From the NCBI RefSeq assembly GCF_030687395.1, contig NZ_CP117430.1, positions 4,154,001 to 4,218,000 of the forward strand: a stretch of 64,000 nt of DNA. Direction: 5' to 3'. This DNA comes from Pseudomonas wuhanensis (GTDB lineage: Bacteria > Pseudomonadota > Gammaproteobacteria > Pseudomonadales > Pseudomonadaceae). The translations under genes and the position numbers were made by a program. The notes below the pieces were generated by a model. It did not search any database and had not been told where the DNA came from. It saw only the letters and a program-made list of their open reading frames with translations. Every line of letters starts with the position of its first letter. The stretch's first letter is position 1. This document shows, piece after piece, positions 10,450 through 19,841 of this stretch.

Positions 10450-10580
10450 GTGGCAAGGGAGCTTGCTCCCGCTCGGCTGCGAAGCAGTCGCGAAACCAGA
10501 CAACCCGGTACATCTGAAACAACCGTGCCGTCTGATTTGGGGCCGCTTCGCGACCCAGCGGGAGCAAGCTCCCTCGCCAC
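10450..10580. repeat. Inverted REP pair (GTGGC(G/A)AGGGAGC class)
   Basis: Two roughly 40-bp arms (GTGGCAAGGGAGCTTGCTCC and its inverse ending GGGAGCAAGCTCCCTCGCCA) flank about 50 bp. This is a different REP class from the GTGGGAGCGGGC type common elsewhere here. It lies in the convergent gap between the PstS-OmpA gene and the acyl-CoA dehydrogenase. Confidence 0.8.
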
Positions 10581-10595
10581 AAAAGCCCACCCGTC

Positions 10596-11825
10596 TTACT
10601 GCCCGCTACGCATCATCTCTTTAGGCACATACTTGCCGATCTCGAACTTGCCAATCGCCGCGCGGTGTACTTCGTCCGGGCCATCGGCCAGGCGCAGGGT
10701 GCGTTGCATGGCATACATATAGGCCAGCGGAAAATCGTTGGAAACCCCTGCCCCGCCATGGATCTGGATCGCCCGGTCGATCACTCGCAATGCCACGTTC
10801 GGCGCGACGACTTTGATCTGTGCGATTTCGCTCTTCGCCACCTTGTTGCCGACGGTGTCCATCATGTACGCCGCTTTCAATGTCAGCAGCCGCGCCATGT
10901 CGATCTCCATCCGCGAGTCGGCGATTTTGTCGATGTTACCGCCCAGGCGCGCCAAGGGTTTGCCGAACGCGGTGCGGTTGACCGCACGTTTGCACATCAG
11001 CTCCAGTGCACGCTCGGCCATGCCGATCGAACGCATGCAGTGGTGAATCCGGCCTGGGCCGAGGCGACCCTGAGCAATTTCGAAGCCGCGCCCTTCGCCC
11101 AACAGGACGTTTTCGTACGGCACCCGGACGTTTTCGAACAGCACTTCGGCGTGACCGTGAGGCGCGTCGTCATAACCGAACACCGGCAGCGGACGCACAA
11201 TCTTCACGCCTGGGGTATCCACCGGCACCAGAATCATCGAGTGCTGCGCATGACGCGGTGCATCCGGGTTGCTCAGCCCCATGAAGATCAGGATCTTGCA
11301 GCGTGGATCGCAGGCCCCAGAGGTCCACCATTTCTTGCCGTTGATCACCCATTCGTCGCCATCACGCACAGCGCGGGCGGCCATGTTGGTGGCGTCGGAC
11401 GAAGCCACGTCCGGCTCGGTCATGGCGAATGCCGAGCGGATCTCGCCGCGCAACAACGGTTCGAGCCAGCGTTGCTTCTGTTCTTCATTGGCGTAACGCA
11501 CCAGCACTTCCATGTTGCCGGTGTCTGGCGCGGAGCAGTTGAACGGCTCAGGGCCCAGCAGCGAGCGACCCATGATTTCCGCCAGTGGCGCATATTCGAG
11601 GTTGGTCAGGCCGGCGCCGAGTTCGGATTCAGGCAGAAACAAATTCCACAGGCCTTCAGCTTTGGCCTTGAGTTTGAGTTCTTCCATGATCGCTGTCGGC
11701 TGCCAGCGATCGCCCTCGGCGACCTGGCGTTCAAACACCGCTTCAGCGGGATAAACGTAGGTGTCCATGAACGCGGTCACGCGCTCACGCAGTTCTTGCA
11801 CTTTGGGCGAATAAGCGAAATCCAT
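10596..11825 (-). CDS. Acyl-CoA dehydrogenase
   Basis: A 409-residue flavoprotein that introduces an alpha-beta double bond into an acyl-CoA. Family signatures are [12 protein letters not shown] near residue 135, [11 protein letters not shown] near 162, and the C-terminal [19 protein letters not shown] near 358. N-terminal, middle and C-terminal acyl-CoA dehydrogenase domains are all present. Substrate is not evident. It is divergent from a LysR gene 164 bp away, which probably controls it. Confidence 0.92.
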   Translation of the reverse strand: MDFAYSPKVQELRERVTAFMDTYVYPAEAVFERQVAEGDRWQPTAIMEELKLKAKAEGLWNLFLPESELGAGLTNLEYAPLAEIMGRSLLGPEPFNCSAPDTGNMEVLVRYANEEQKQRWLEPLLRGEIRSAFAMTEPDVASSDATNMAARAVRDGDEWVINGKKWWTSGACDPRCKILIFMGLSNPDAPRHAQHSMILVPVDTPGVKIVRPLPVFGYDDAPHGHAEVLFENVRVPYENVLLGEGRGFEIAQGRLGPGRIHHCMRSIGMAERALELMCKRAVNRTAFGKPLARLGGNIDKIADSRMEIDMARLLTLKAAYMMDTVGNKVAKSEIAQIKVVAPNVALRVIDRAIQIHGGAGVSNDFPLAYMYAMQRTLRLADGPDEVHRAAIGKFEIGKYVPKEMMRSGQ

Positions 11826-11989
11826 GGGCAGCTACCTTCTAAAGGGAGGTTGTTCAGGGCATGCAATCGATGCTAGAACAGCGTTGATAATTTACCTAGC
11901 CTATTCTCGGCGTGTATTAACATTCATCACCGATATATGATCGACTGATCGAGCCACCTTCCTATAACAAGAGCAGAGAGCGCAGCGCA

Positions 11990-12919
11990 ATGAATCTGAG
12001 CAAGGTCGACCTCAACCTTTTCATCGTCTTCGACGCGATCTACACCGAAGCCAACCTGACTCGCGCCGGGCAGATTGTCGGCATTACTCAACCCGCGGTC
12101 TCGAACGCTCTGGCTCGCCTGCGCGAGACCTTCAACGATCCGCTTTTCGTGCGCACCGCCCAAGGCATGGTGCCCACGCCGATGGCGCAGAACATCATCG
12201 GGCCGGTGCGCAACGCCCTCTCCCTGCTGCGGGTATCGGTGCAGGAAAGCCGCATCTTCAACCCGTTGCAGGCGGTCAAGACCTACCGCATCAGCATGAC
12301 CGACCTCACTGAGGCGGTGATCCTGCCGCCGCTGTTCCAGCGCCTGCGACGCCTGGCGCCGACGGTGATCATCGAAAGTTTTCTGTCCAAACGTCGCGAG
12401 ACCACCAAGGAATTGGCCGCCGGTCGTCTCGATTTCGCGGTGGATGCGCCACTCAACACCGACCCGCAGGTGCGTCACGTCAAGTTGATGGAGGACCGTT
12501 ACGTGTGCGCCATGCGCAAGGGCCATCCGTTGGCGGGCAAAGAGACGTTCACCCTCGACGATTATCTGTCCCTGACCCACATCCATATTTCCAGCCGCCG
12601 CAGCGGTCTGGGCTATGTCGACCTGGCCCTGGGCAAAATGGGCATCCAGCGCAAAATCGCCTTGCGCTCCCAGCATTACCTGATGGCGTCCCAGGTGTTG
12701 CAGCAGACCGACATGGTCATGACCGTGCCGGAACGCTTCGCCCGTCGCCATGACTTGTACTCGGTGAACCTGCCGGTTAAAGAGGTTCCGCCGGTGGAAA
12801 CTCATCTTTACTGGCACGAAAGCACCGACCAGGACCCGGCCAACCGCTGGATGCGCGAGCAGATGATCGAGTTGTGCCAGCAGGTTACGGCGCATGAGAA
12901 GAAGCTGGATAAGGTGTAG
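11990..12919 (+). CDS. LysR family transcriptional regulator
   Basis: A 309-residue regulator with an N-terminal winged HTH (MNLSKVDLNLFIVFDAIY, then AGQIVGITQPAVSNALARLR near residue 27-46) and a C-terminal inducer-binding domain. The NodD/SyrM-like start suggests an activator of a divergent gene, here the acyl-CoA dehydrogenase. It ends just before a REP pair. Confidence 0.92.
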   Translation: MNLSKVDLNLFIVFDAIYTEANLTRAGQIVGITQPAVSNALARLRETFNDPLFVRTAQGMVPTPMAQNIIGPVRNALSLLRVSVQESRIFNPLQAVKTYRISMTDLTEAVILPPLFQRLRRLAPTVIIESFLSKRRETTKELAAGRLDFAVDAPLNTDPQVRHVKLMEDRYVCAMRKGHPLAGKETFTLDDYLSLTHIHISSRRSGLGYVDLALGKMGIQRKIALRSQHYLMASQVLQQTDMVMTVPERFARRHDLYSVNLPVKEVPPVETHLYWHESTDQDPANRWMREQMIELCQQVTAHEKKLDKV

Positions 12920-12940
12920 GGCTTTGGACCGCGTCATCGT

Positions 12941-13026
12941 TCTTCGCGAGCAAGCCCGCTCCCACATTTGATCGCATTTCCCTGAGAGAACGCGGTCACC
13001 AGTGGGAGCGGGCTTGCTCGCGAAGA
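12941..13026. repeat. Inverted REP pair
   Basis: Arms TCTTCGCGAGCAAGCCCGCT and GTGGGAGCGGGCTTGCTCGC face each other around about 35 bp, just upstream of the liuR promoter. Confidence 0.8.
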
Positions 13027-13057
13027 GGCCGGTGATGCCAATGAAGATTTACGCCCC

Positions 13058-13073
13058 TTGACGTAAACGTCAA
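13058..13073 (+). promoter_or_regulatory. LiuR operator/promoter upstream of liuR
   Basis: Perfect palindrome TTGACGT-AA-ACGTCAA. Its left arm can serve as a -35 (TTGACG) with a -10-like TAGCTT about 18 bp on, a long spacer of the MerR type. The core matches the two boxes upstream of liuA, so autoregulation by LiuR is likely. Confidence 0.7.
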
Positions 13074-13115
13074 CCTGCCATTAGCTTAGCGCCATGACCT
13101 TTTTCGAGCGCTTCC

Positions 13116-13517
13116 ATGAGCAGCCAGACCTATAGCATTTCCGACCTCGCCCGCGAGCTCGACATCACCACCCGGGCCATTCGCTTCTATGAAGAGCAAG
13201 GCCTGCTCAGCCCCGAGCGCCGCGGTCAGGAACGCATTTATTCGCCCCGTGACAAGGTCAGCCTGAAGCTGATCCTGCGGGGCAAGCGCATTGGTTTTTC
13301 CCTGGCCGAATGCCGCGAGCTGATCGAGCTCTATGACCCCTCCAGCGGTAACACCAAGCAACTGCACAGCATGCTGGCGAAAATCGCCGAACGTCGGGAA
13401 CAACTCGAACAGCAACTGCTGGACATCGAACAGATGAAACTGGAACTCGACACGGCCGAAGAGCGCTGTACCCAGGCGCTGGAGCAGACGATCAAGAGCC
13501 AGGAAGCAGTGCAATAG
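13116..13517 (+). CDS. liuR: MerR family regulator of leucine/isovalerate catabolism
   Basis: A 133-residue MerR regulator: HTH with YSISDLARELDITTRAIRFY (residues 5-24), EEQGLLSPERRG wing, and a long C-terminal coiled coil (about 80-130) for dimerisation. It lacks the cysteine cluster of metal-sensing MerR proteins, as expected for LiuR, which responds to branched-chain acyl metabolites. It precedes liuE and the liuABCD cluster, and palindromes related to its own promoter occur in the acs/liuA gap. Confidence 0.88.
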   Translation: MSSQTYSISDLARELDITTRAIRFYEEQGLLSPERRGQERIYSPRDKVSLKLILRGKRIGFSLAECRELIELYDPSSGNTKQLHSMLAKIAERREQLEQQLLDIEQMKLELDTAEERCTQALEQTIKSQEAVQ

Positions 13518-13531
13518 TCCATATAACCTCA

Positions 13532-13628
13532 CCCTGTGGGAGCGGGCTTGCCCGCGATGAGGGCATGACATTCAACATTGATGCTGACTGACCCACCGCC
13601 ATCGCGGGCAAGCCCGCTCCCACAGGGT
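13532..13628. repeat. Inverted REP pair between liuR and liuE
   Basis: GTGGGAGCGGGCTTGCCCGC and its inverse face each other around about 50 bp; the arms are near-perfect. May act as an RNA stability or supercoiling element between liuR and liuE. Confidence 0.85.
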
Positions 13629-13665
13629 CTCCGAGCATTCAGACAATCACAACAGGTCAATTCCC

Positions 13666-14565
13666 ATGTCCCTACCCACCCACGTACGCCTGGTCGAAGT
13701 CGGCCCTCGTGACGGTTTGCAAAACGAAGCCCAGCCCATCAGCGTTGCGGACAAGGTGCAACTGGTTGACGCGCTGACCGCCGCAGGCCTGGGCTATATA
13801 GAAGTCGGCAGTTTCGTCTCGCCCAAATGGGTACCGCAAATGGCCGGCTCCGCCGAGGTCTTCGCGCAAATCCAGCGCAAGCCGGGCGTGACCTATGGCG
13901 CCCTCGCCCCAAACTTGCGGGGCTTTGAAGACGCCATCGCCGCCGGGGTCAAGGAAGTCGCCGTGTTCGCCGCAGCGTCCGAATCGTTTTCCCAGCGCAA
14001 CATCAATTGCTCGATCAGCGAGAGCCTGGAGCGCTTCGTGCCGATCATGGACGCCGCCAAGCAACACGGGGTCAGCGTGCGCGGTTATGTGTCCTGCGTG
14101 CTGGGCTGCCCTTACGAAGGTGACATCGCACCAGAACAAGTCGCCCGGGTTGCTCGTGAGCTCTATGCCATGGGCTGCTACGAGGTTTCGCTGGGAGACA
14201 CCATCGGCACCGGCACCGCTGGCGCGACCCGCAGGATGTTCGAAGTGGTCTCGGCCGATGTACCACGTGAAAAACTGGCCGGGCACTTTCACGATACCTA
14301 TGGCCAGGCCATGGCCAACATCTACGCCAGCCTGCTGGAAGGCATCGCGGTGTTCGACAGCTCCATCGCCGGCCTCGGCGGCTGCCCCTACGCCAAGGGC
14401 GCCAGCGGTAATGTCGCGACCGAAGACGTGGTTTACCTGCTCAACGGCCTGGGTATCGAGACCGGAATCGACCTGGATGCCTTGATTCGGGCTGGCCAAC
14501 AGATTTGCACGGTGCTGGGGCGCCCTACCGGTTCGCGCGTGGCCAAGGCTCGCAGCGCACAGTGA
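13666..14565 (+). CDS. liuE: Hydroxymethylglutaryl-CoA lyase
   Basis: Cleaves HMG-CoA to acetyl-CoA and acetoacetate, the last step of leucine degradation. The 299-residue TIM-barrel protein has EVGPRDGLQNE near residue 11 and the HMG-CoA lyase signature GLGGCPYAKGASGN (about 236-249) with the active-site Cys; metal ligands lie in GHFHDTYGQA near 205. It follows liuR after a REP pair. In P. putida the equivalent gene is mvaB, next to which CrcY is encoded, as here. Confidence 0.95.
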   Translation: MSLPTHVRLVEVGPRDGLQNEAQPISVADKVQLVDALTAAGLGYIEVGSFVSPKWVPQMAGSAEVFAQIQRKPGVTYGALAPNLRGFEDAIAAGVKEVAVFAAASESFSQRNINCSISESLERFVPIMDAAKQHGVSVRGYVSCVLGCPYEGDIAPEQVARVARELYAMGCYEVSLGDTIGTGTAGATRRMFEVVSADVPREKLAGHFHDTYGQAMANIYASLLEGIAVFDSSIAGLGGCPYAKGASGNVATEDVVYLLNGLGIETGIDLDALIRAGQQICTVLGRPTGSRVAKARSAQ

Positions 14566-14584
14566 CAGTGTGGATGTGTCCGGG

Positions 14585-14625
14585 TGTTACCGCGTGTGCA
14601 GAAACGTGGGCGGAAGCGAGTAACA
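14585..14625 (+). promoter_or_regulatory. Putative CbrB activator sites upstream of crcY
   Basis: TGTTAC at 14585-14590 and GTAACA at 14620-14625 form an inverted repeat with 29 bp between, about 110-150 bp upstream of the predicted RNA start. Known CbrB sites are TGTTAC/GTAACA-like, and CbrB activates Crc RNAs through sigma54. Assignment rests on motif and position only. Confidence 0.5.
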
Positions 14626-14707
14626 CGGAAACAAATTGTCGGGTTTGGGTCGGATAAAAAATCCTTTGAAAAACTCAAGTCATTGATTTTAAAGGTTTTT
14701 TAAAAGT

Positions 14708-14723
14708 TGGCACGGCTTCTGCT
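14708..14723 (+). promoter_or_regulatory. Sigma54 promoter of crcY
   Basis: TGGCACGGCTTCTGCT gives the invariant GG-N10-GC of RpoN promoters (GG 14709-14710, GC 14721-14722). Transcription is predicted to start near 14733. Confidence 0.75.
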
Positions 14724-14732
14724 ATCTCTATG

Positions 14733-15110
14733 GCATAACAAGAATAAAAACTGCAAACCAATAAAAATAAGACGTAACGACTCTGACATAACAAGAACAA
14801 CACGGCAGAGACGCAGCTAACAGATTTTTTTGGAGAGGATGTGCTTTTCAGGGTGCTTTTCGAAGTAACCCGCAACCGGGCAGAGAACAATAAAACTACC
14901 TTCAGGTAGCTCCCGAACTGGTTGGATCGCTTAGCGAAAAAGTAGATCAGCGCTCAAAAAAATACGTTTGCTCTTGATCCCGGATGGGGATCGACAAAAA
15001 CAGCGGTAAAGGGCCACGGTTGCCAAAAACAACAACAGACCGCCCCTCAATAATAAAAAAAGAGCACGTACGACAAAATTAAAGGGGAGCTTCGGCTCCC
15101 CTTTGTGCTT
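14733..15110 (+). ncRNA. crcY: CrcY-type small RNA, Crc/Hfq antagonist
   Basis: A roughly 370-nt non-coding transcript is predicted between liuE and the acyl-CoA synthetase gene. It has a sigma54 promoter, no convincing reading frame, a strong terminator near 15081-15104 and many A-rich motifs of the kind bound by Hfq with Crc: AATAAAAAC near 14743, AATAAAAATAAG near 14761, AACAAGAACAAC near 14790, AACAATAAAAC near 14888, AAAAACAACAACAG near 15025 and AATAATAAAAAAAG near 15049. These features and the location next to HMG-CoA lyase match P. putida CrcY, which sequesters Hfq/Crc and relieves catabolite repression. CrcX versus CrcY naming is uncertain. Confidence 0.8.
15081..15104. terminator. 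Bidirectional terminator of crcY and the acyl-CoA synthetase gene
   Basis: AAAGGGGAGC-TTCG-GCTCCCCTTT: a ten-base-pair stem with a UUCG tetraloop on the plus strand. A/T-rich sequence follows on both sides (TTTAATTTTG on the minus strand), so it can end both convergent transcripts. Confidence 0.85.
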
Positions 15111-15151
15111 TCTTGCCTTCCGTTTTTTCCCGCTCCCACATTGGTTATGTG

Positions 15152-16849
15152 TCAGTCTTTGTTGATGCGCAGCTCCTCGATGCTGATCTCGCGCATCCGG
15201 AATTTCTGGATCTTGCCAGTCACTGTCATCGGAAACTCTTCGACGAACTTGAAGTAACGCGGCGTCTTGAAGTGCGCAATGCGCTCCTTGCACCAGGCTT
15301 GCAGTTCCTGTTCGGTGGCGCTGTGGCCGGGGTGAAATTTGATCCAGGCAACGATCTCTTCACCATAACGGGAGCAAGGAATGCCGATCACCTGCACGTC
15401 GGCTATCGCCGGATGAGTGAAGAAAAACTCTTCCAGCTCCCTTGGGTAAACATTTTCACCGCCGCGAATGATCATGTCCTTGTTACGCCCGGCGATGCAC
15501 ACGTAACCTTCATCATTCATGCTCGCCAGATCGCCGGTGTGCATCCAGCCCGCCTCATCGATAGCCTCGGCGGTGCCGTGCGGGTTGTTCCAGTAGCCGA
15601 GCATCACGCTGTAGCCCCGAGTACACAACTCACCGATGGTGCCGCGCGGTACCAGGTTGTCCGCCTCGTCGATGATTTTGCTTTCCAGTTGCGGCTGGGT
15701 GCGGCCGACGGTGGTGACACGCAATTCAAGCTCATCTGACGGACTGGTCTGCAAAGACACGGGGCTGGTTTCCGTCATGCCGTAGGCAATCTGCACTTCA
15801 CTCATGTGCATTTCATTGATAACCCGGCGCATCACCTCGATCGGGCAGGTCGCCCCGGCCATGATCCCGGTGCGCAGGCTCGACAAATCAAACTCGGCGC
15901 GCTTGGGCTGATCGAGCATGGCGATGAACATGGTCGGCACGCCGTAAAGCGCGGTGGCTTTTTCTTCGGCGACGGTGCTCAGCGTCAGCAATGGATCGAA
16001 GGCGTCGTTGGGGTAAATCATGGTGCTGGCGTGGGTGACGCAGCCGAGGTTGCCCATGACCATGCCGAAGCAGTGATACAGCGGCACCGGAATCACCAGC
16101 CGATCATTGGCCGTCAGCCCTAGACTTTCGCCGACCATGTAACCGTTGTTGAGAATGTTGTAGTGACTGAGGGTCGCTCCCTTGGGGAAACCGGTGGTAC
16201 CGGAGGTGTACTGGATGTTTACCGCTTGGTCGAAATGCAGGCTGTCCTGGCGTTCGCGCAATTGCTCGGCCGACACGCTGGCCGCCAAATCAGTCAGCTG
16301 CGACCACGGCAGGAAACCCGATGGCGGTTGCGCATCCAGGCTGATGACCCCGCGCAATTCCGGCAGGCGTTCACTCTGCAACTGGCCGATGGATTGCTCC
16401 GCCAATTCCGGCACCAGCCCTTGCAGCATGCCGTGATAGTCGGAGGTCTTGAAGGCCCCGGCACAGACCAGCCACTGGCAACCGGACTGCTTCAACACGT
16501 ATTCGAGTTCGGAACTGCGGTAAGCCGGGTTGATGTTGACCAGAATCACGCCGATTTTCGCGCTGGAGAACTGGCTGATGCACCACTGGGCACAGTTCGG
16601 CGCCCAGATACCGAGTCGGTCACCGGCCTGCAAGCCCAACGCCAAAAATGCTCTGGCGTGTAAGTCGACGGCCTCTGACAACTGCTGCCAGGTGTAGCGC
16701 AGCTGTTGATGGCGCACGACGAGCGCCTCTCCGTTCGGGTATTGCGCGACCGTGTTATCAAACGCCTGACCGATGGTCATCGCCAGTAAGGCTTTGTCCT
16801 GGGAACCACGGGTATAACTGCGCTGCGGGTTTGCACTGGGTTGATCCAT
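15152..16849 (-). CDS. Acyl-CoA synthetase (AMP-forming)
   Basis: A 565-residue adenylate-forming enzyme that activates a short- or branched-chain fatty acid to its CoA ester. The P-loop-like signature [12 protein letters not shown] lies near residue 213, YGMTETSP near 353, GYWNNP and [12 protein letters not shown] in the hinge region, and the C-terminal catalytic Lys in TVTGKIQKF near 548. It is divergent from liuA and shares a gap holding two LiuR boxes, so it probably supplies acyl-CoAs to the same pathway and may be co-regulated. Confidence 0.9.
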   Translation of the reverse strand: MDQPSANPQRSYTRGSQDKALLAMTIGQAFDNTVAQYPNGEALVVRHQQLRYTWQQLSEAVDLHARAFLALGLQAGDRLGIWAPNCAQWCISQFSSAKIGVILVNINPAYRSSELEYVLKQSGCQWLVCAGAFKTSDYHGMLQGLVPELAEQSIGQLQSERLPELRGVISLDAQPPSGFLPWSQLTDLAASVSAEQLRERQDSLHFDQAVNIQYTSGTTGFPKGATLSHYNILNNGYMVGESLGLTANDRLVIPVPLYHCFGMVMGNLGCVTHASTMIYPNDAFDPLLTLSTVAEEKATALYGVPTMFIAMLDQPKRAEFDLSSLRTGIMAGATCPIEVMRRVINEMHMSEVQIAYGMTETSPVSLQTSPSDELELRVTTVGRTQPQLESKIIDEADNLVPRGTIGELCTRGYSVMLGYWNNPHGTAEAIDEAGWMHTGDLASMNDEGYVCIAGRNKDMIIRGGENVYPRELEEFFFTHPAIADVQVIGIPCSRYGEEIVAWIKFHPGHSATEQELQAWCKERIAHFKTPRYFKFVEEFPMTVTGKIQKFRMREISIEELRINKD

Positions 16850-16930
16850 GACGACCCCTATTGTCTTTATTAGTGGGTTGTACCGGCGACCTGTGGGAGG
16901 TCTTTCAGAACTGGCTCTACTCTCGCTCAA

Positions 16931-16947
16931 GTTGACGTTAACGTAAA
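16931..16947. promoter_or_regulatory. LiuR box 1 (acs/liuA gap)
   Basis: GTTGACGTTAACGTAAA, centred on the palindrome ACGTTAACGT, resembles the liuR autoregulatory site. It lies 82 bp from the acyl-CoA synthetase start and about 100 bp from liuA. Confidence 0.7.
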
Positions 16948-16974
16948 GGGTGATTGACAGCCATTCATCACAGG

Positions 16975-16990
16975 CTTACGTTAACGTAAA
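16975..16990 (+). promoter_or_regulatory. LiuR box 2 (acs/liuA gap)
   Basis: CTTACGTTAACGTAAA contains the palindrome TTACGTTAACGTAA, a second copy 43-44 bp from box 1 and about 56 bp before the liuA ATG. Two boxes in a divergent gap suggest separate control of liuA and acs. Confidence 0.7.
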
Positions 16991-17020
16991 GGTGAGAGCC
17001 AAATCACAGCCCTCCCCACC

Positions 17021-17040
17021 CTACAAAAAAGCCAAAAGGT
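17021..17040 (+). promoter_or_regulatory. A-rich Hfq/Crc-type site at liuA ribosome binding site
   Basis: An A-rich run (ACAAAAAAGCCAAAAGG) overlaps the liuA ribosome binding region and fits the ARN-repeat pattern by which Hfq and Crc repress translation of catabolic genes in Pseudomonas. Inference from pattern and position. Confidence 0.45.
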
Positions 17041-17045
17041 GTCCC

Positions 17046-18209
17046 ATGAACTACCCATCCCTGAACTTTGCCCTCGGTGAAACCATCGACATGCTGCGCG
17101 ATCAGGTTCAGTCCTTTGTCGCTAAAGAGATCGCCCCGCGCGCCGCTCAAATCGACATCGACAACCTGTTCCCGGCCGACCTGTGGCGCAAATTCGGTGA
17201 CATGGGTCTGCTCGGCATCACCGTGCCGGAAGAGTACGGCGGCGCGGGGCTGGGTTATCTGGCGCACGTGGTGGCGATGGAAGAAATCAGCCGCGGTTCG
17301 GCTTCGGTCGCCCTGTCTTACGGCGCTCACTCCAACCTCTGCGTCAACCAGATCAACCGCAACGGTACACACGAACAGAAAAGCAAATACCTGCCGAAAC
17401 TGATCAGCGGCGAGCACATTGGTGCCCTGGCCATGAGCGAACCGAATGCCGGTTCCGACGTGGTCTCGATGAAACTGCGCGCCGACAAACGCGGCGATCA
17501 CTATGTGCTCAACGGCAGCAAGACCTGGATCACCAACGGCCCCGACGCCAACACCTACGTGATCTACGCCAAGACCGACCTGGAAAAAGGCCCGCACGGC
17601 ATCACCGCGTTCATCGTCGAGCGTGACTGGAAAGGTTTCAGCCGCAGCAACAAATTCGACAAGCTCGGCATGCGCGGTTCGAACACCTGCGAGCTGTTTT
17701 TCGATGACGTTGAAGTGCCGGAAGAAAACATCCTCGGTGTGCTCAACGGCGGTGTGAAAGTGCTGATGAGTGGCCTCGACTACGAGCGCGTTGTGCTCTC
17801 GGGCGGCCCGACCGGGATCATGCAGGCCTGCATGGACCTGATCGTTCCATACATTCACGACCGTAAACAGTTCGGCCAGAGCATCGGCGAATTCCAGCTG
17901 ATCCAGGGCAAAGTCGCCGACATGTACACCCAGCTCAATGCCAGCCGCGCCTACCTGTATGCGGTGGCCCAGGCCTGCGAGCGCGGCGAAACCGCCCGCA
18001 AGGACGCCGCCGGCGTGATCCTCTACAGCGCCGAATGCGCGACCCGAATGGCCCTCGACGCGATCCAGATTCTCGGCGGCAACGGCTACATCAACGAATT
18101 CCCCGCCGGTCGTCTGCTGCGTGACGCCAAGCTGTATGAAATCGGCGCCGGCACCAGTGAGATTCGTCGCATGCTGATCGGTCGCGAACTGTTCAACGAA
18201 ACCCGCTAA
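17046..18209 (+). CDS. liuA: Isovaleryl-CoA dehydrogenase
   Basis: Oxidises isovaleryl-CoA to 3-methylcrotonyl-CoA in leucine breakdown. The 387-residue acyl-CoA dehydrogenase has [15 protein letters not shown] near residue 127, [13 protein letters not shown] near 157, and the isovaleryl-type catalytic Glu in [11 protein letters not shown] near residue 244. [20 protein letters not shown] lies near 340. Start set at [12 protein letters not shown], after an AAAAGGTG ribosome site. First gene of liuABCD, 11 bp before liuB. Confidence 0.95.
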   Translation: MNYPSLNFALGETIDMLRDQVQSFVAKEIAPRAAQIDIDNLFPADLWRKFGDMGLLGITVPEEYGGAGLGYLAHVVAMEEISRGSASVALSYGAHSNLCVNQINRNGTHEQKSKYLPKLISGEHIGALAMSEPNAGSDVVSMKLRADKRGDHYVLNGSKTWITNGPDANTYVIYAKTDLEKGPHGITAFIVERDWKGFSRSNKFDKLGMRGSNTCELFFDDVEVPEENILGVLNGGVKVLMSGLDYERVVLSGGPTGIMQACMDLIVPYIHDRKQFGQSIGEFQLIQGKVADMYTQLNASRAYLYAVAQACERGETARKDAAGVILYSAECATRMALDAIQILGGNGYINEFPAGRLLRDAKLYEIGAGTSEIRRMLIGRELFNETR

Positions 18210-18220
18210 CGGAGCTGCAC

Positions 18221-19828
18221 ATGGCTATCCTGCATACCCAGCTCAATCCCCGTTCGGCGGAGTTCGCAGCCAACAGCGCGGCGATGCTCAAACAGGTCGA
18301 CGCCCTGCACACCCTGCTCGCGCAAGTGCAACAAGGTGGCGGCCCGAAGGCTCAAGAACGCCACACCTCGCGGGGCAAATTGCTGCCCCGTGAACGGATC
18401 AATCGCCTGCTCGATCCGGGTTCGCCGTTTCTCGAGATCAGCCAACTGGCGGCCTATGCGGTGTACGGCGAAGACGTTCCCGCCGCTGGCGTGATTGCCG
18501 GTATCGGTCGGGTGGAAGGCGTCGAATGCATGATCGTCGCCAACGATGCCACCGTGAAAGGTGGCTCGTACTACCCGCTGACGGTGAAAAAACACCTGCG
18601 CGCTCAAACCATCGCCCAGCAGAATCGCCTCCCCTGCATCTATCTGGTGGACTCCGGCGGCGCCAACTTGCCGCGTCAGGATGAAGTGTTCCCGGACCGC
18701 GAACACTTCGGACGGATCTTCTTCAACCAAGCCAACATGAGCGCCATGGGCATTCCGCAGATTGCGGTGGTCATGGGCTCGTGCACCGCCGGTGGTGCTT
18801 ACGTGCCAGCGATGGCCGATGAAGCAATCATGGTCCGTCAACAGGCGACGATTTTCCTCGCCGGCCCACCGCTGGTGAAAGCCGCGACCGGTGAAGTGGT
18901 CAGCGCCGAAGACCTCGGCGGGGCCGATGTGCACTGCAAGATTTCCGGCGTCGCCGACCATTACGCCGAAAGCGATGAACACGCCCTCGCATTGGCCCGG
19001 CGCAGCGTCGCCAACCTCAACTGGCGCAAGCTCGGTGAACTGCAACAACGCACGCCGCTCGCGCCGCTGTACAGCAGCGACGAGTTGTACGGCGTGGTGT
19101 CGGCGGACGCCAAGCAACCGTTCGATGTGCGCGAAGTGATCTCGCGCCTGGTGGACGGCTCGGTGTTCGATGAGTTCAAGGCATTGTTCGGCACGACATT
19201 GGTGTGCGGCTTCGCTCACCTGCACGGTTACCCGATCGCGATCCTCGCCAACAACGGCATCCTGTTCGCCGAAGCCGCGCAGAAAGGCGCGCACTTCATC
19301 GAACTGGCCTGCCAGCGCGGCATTCCATTGCTGTTCCTGCAAAACATCACCGGTTTCATGGTCGGCCAGAAATACGAAGCCGGCGGCATCGCCAAGCACG
19401 GCGCGAAACTGGTGACGGCCGTGGCCTGCGCCAAGGTGCCGAAATTCACCGTGATCATCGGCGGCAGCTTCGGCGCCGGTAACTACGGCATGTGTGGGCG
19501 GGCTTACGATCCACGCTTCCTGTGGATGTGGCCGAACGCACGGATTGGCGTGATGGGGGCCGAACAGGCGGCGGGCGTGCTGGTGCAGGTCAAGCGTGAG
19601 CAAGCCGAGCGCAGTGGTCATGGTTTCAGCGCCGAGCAGGAAGCCGAGATCAAGCAACCGATCCTCGATCAATATGAAGAACAGGGGCATCCCTATTATT
19701 CCAGCGCTCGACTGTGGGACGACGGTGTCATCGACCCGGCGCAGACCCGCGACGTGTTGGCCCTGGCCTTGTCGGCGTCGCTGAACGCGCCAATCGAACC
19801 GAGCCGCTTCGGCGTGTTCCGGATGTGA
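18221..19828 (+). CDS. liuB: Methylcrotonyl-CoA carboxylase, carboxyltransferase (beta) subunit
   Basis: Transfers carboxyl from biotin on LiuD to 3-methylcrotonyl-CoA, giving 3-methylglutaconyl-CoA. The 535-residue protein has the two crotonase-like halves of acyl-CoA carboxyltransferases: [17 protein letters not shown] near residue 51, [13 protein letters not shown] near 187, and the C-terminal [18 protein letters not shown] near 414. Operon position between liuA and liuC supports this substrate over propionyl-CoA. Confidence 0.95.
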   Translation: MAILHTQLNPRSAEFAANSAAMLKQVDALHTLLAQVQQGGGPKAQERHTSRGKLLPRERINRLLDPGSPFLEISQLAAYAVYGEDVPAAGVIAGIGRVEGVECMIVANDATVKGGSYYPLTVKKHLRAQTIAQQNRLPCIYLVDSGGANLPRQDEVFPDREHFGRIFFNQANMSAMGIPQIAVVMGSCTAGGAYVPAMADEAIMVRQQATIFLAGPPLVKAATGEVVSAEDLGGADVHCKISGVADHYAESDEHALALARRSVANLNWRKLGELQQRTPLAPLYSSDELYGVVSADAKQPFDVREVISRLVDGSVFDEFKALFGTTLVCGFAHLHGYPIAILANNGILFAEAAQKGAHFIELACQRGIPLLFLQNITGFMVGQKYEAGGIAKHGAKLVTAVACAKVPKFTVIIGGSFGAGNYGMCGRAYDPRFLWMWPNARIGVMGAEQAAGVLVQVKREQAERSGHGFSAEQEAEIKQPILDQYEEQGHPYYSSARLWDDGVIDPAQTRDVLALALSASLNAPIEPSRFGVFRM

Positions 19829-19841
19829 TCTGGAGAAAACC

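Noticed and set aside
14675..14890. Small minus-strand gene in the liuE-acs gap
   Set aside because: It is antisense to the predicted CrcY RNA and its promoter, is Ser/Leu-rich low complexity and has no homology pattern.
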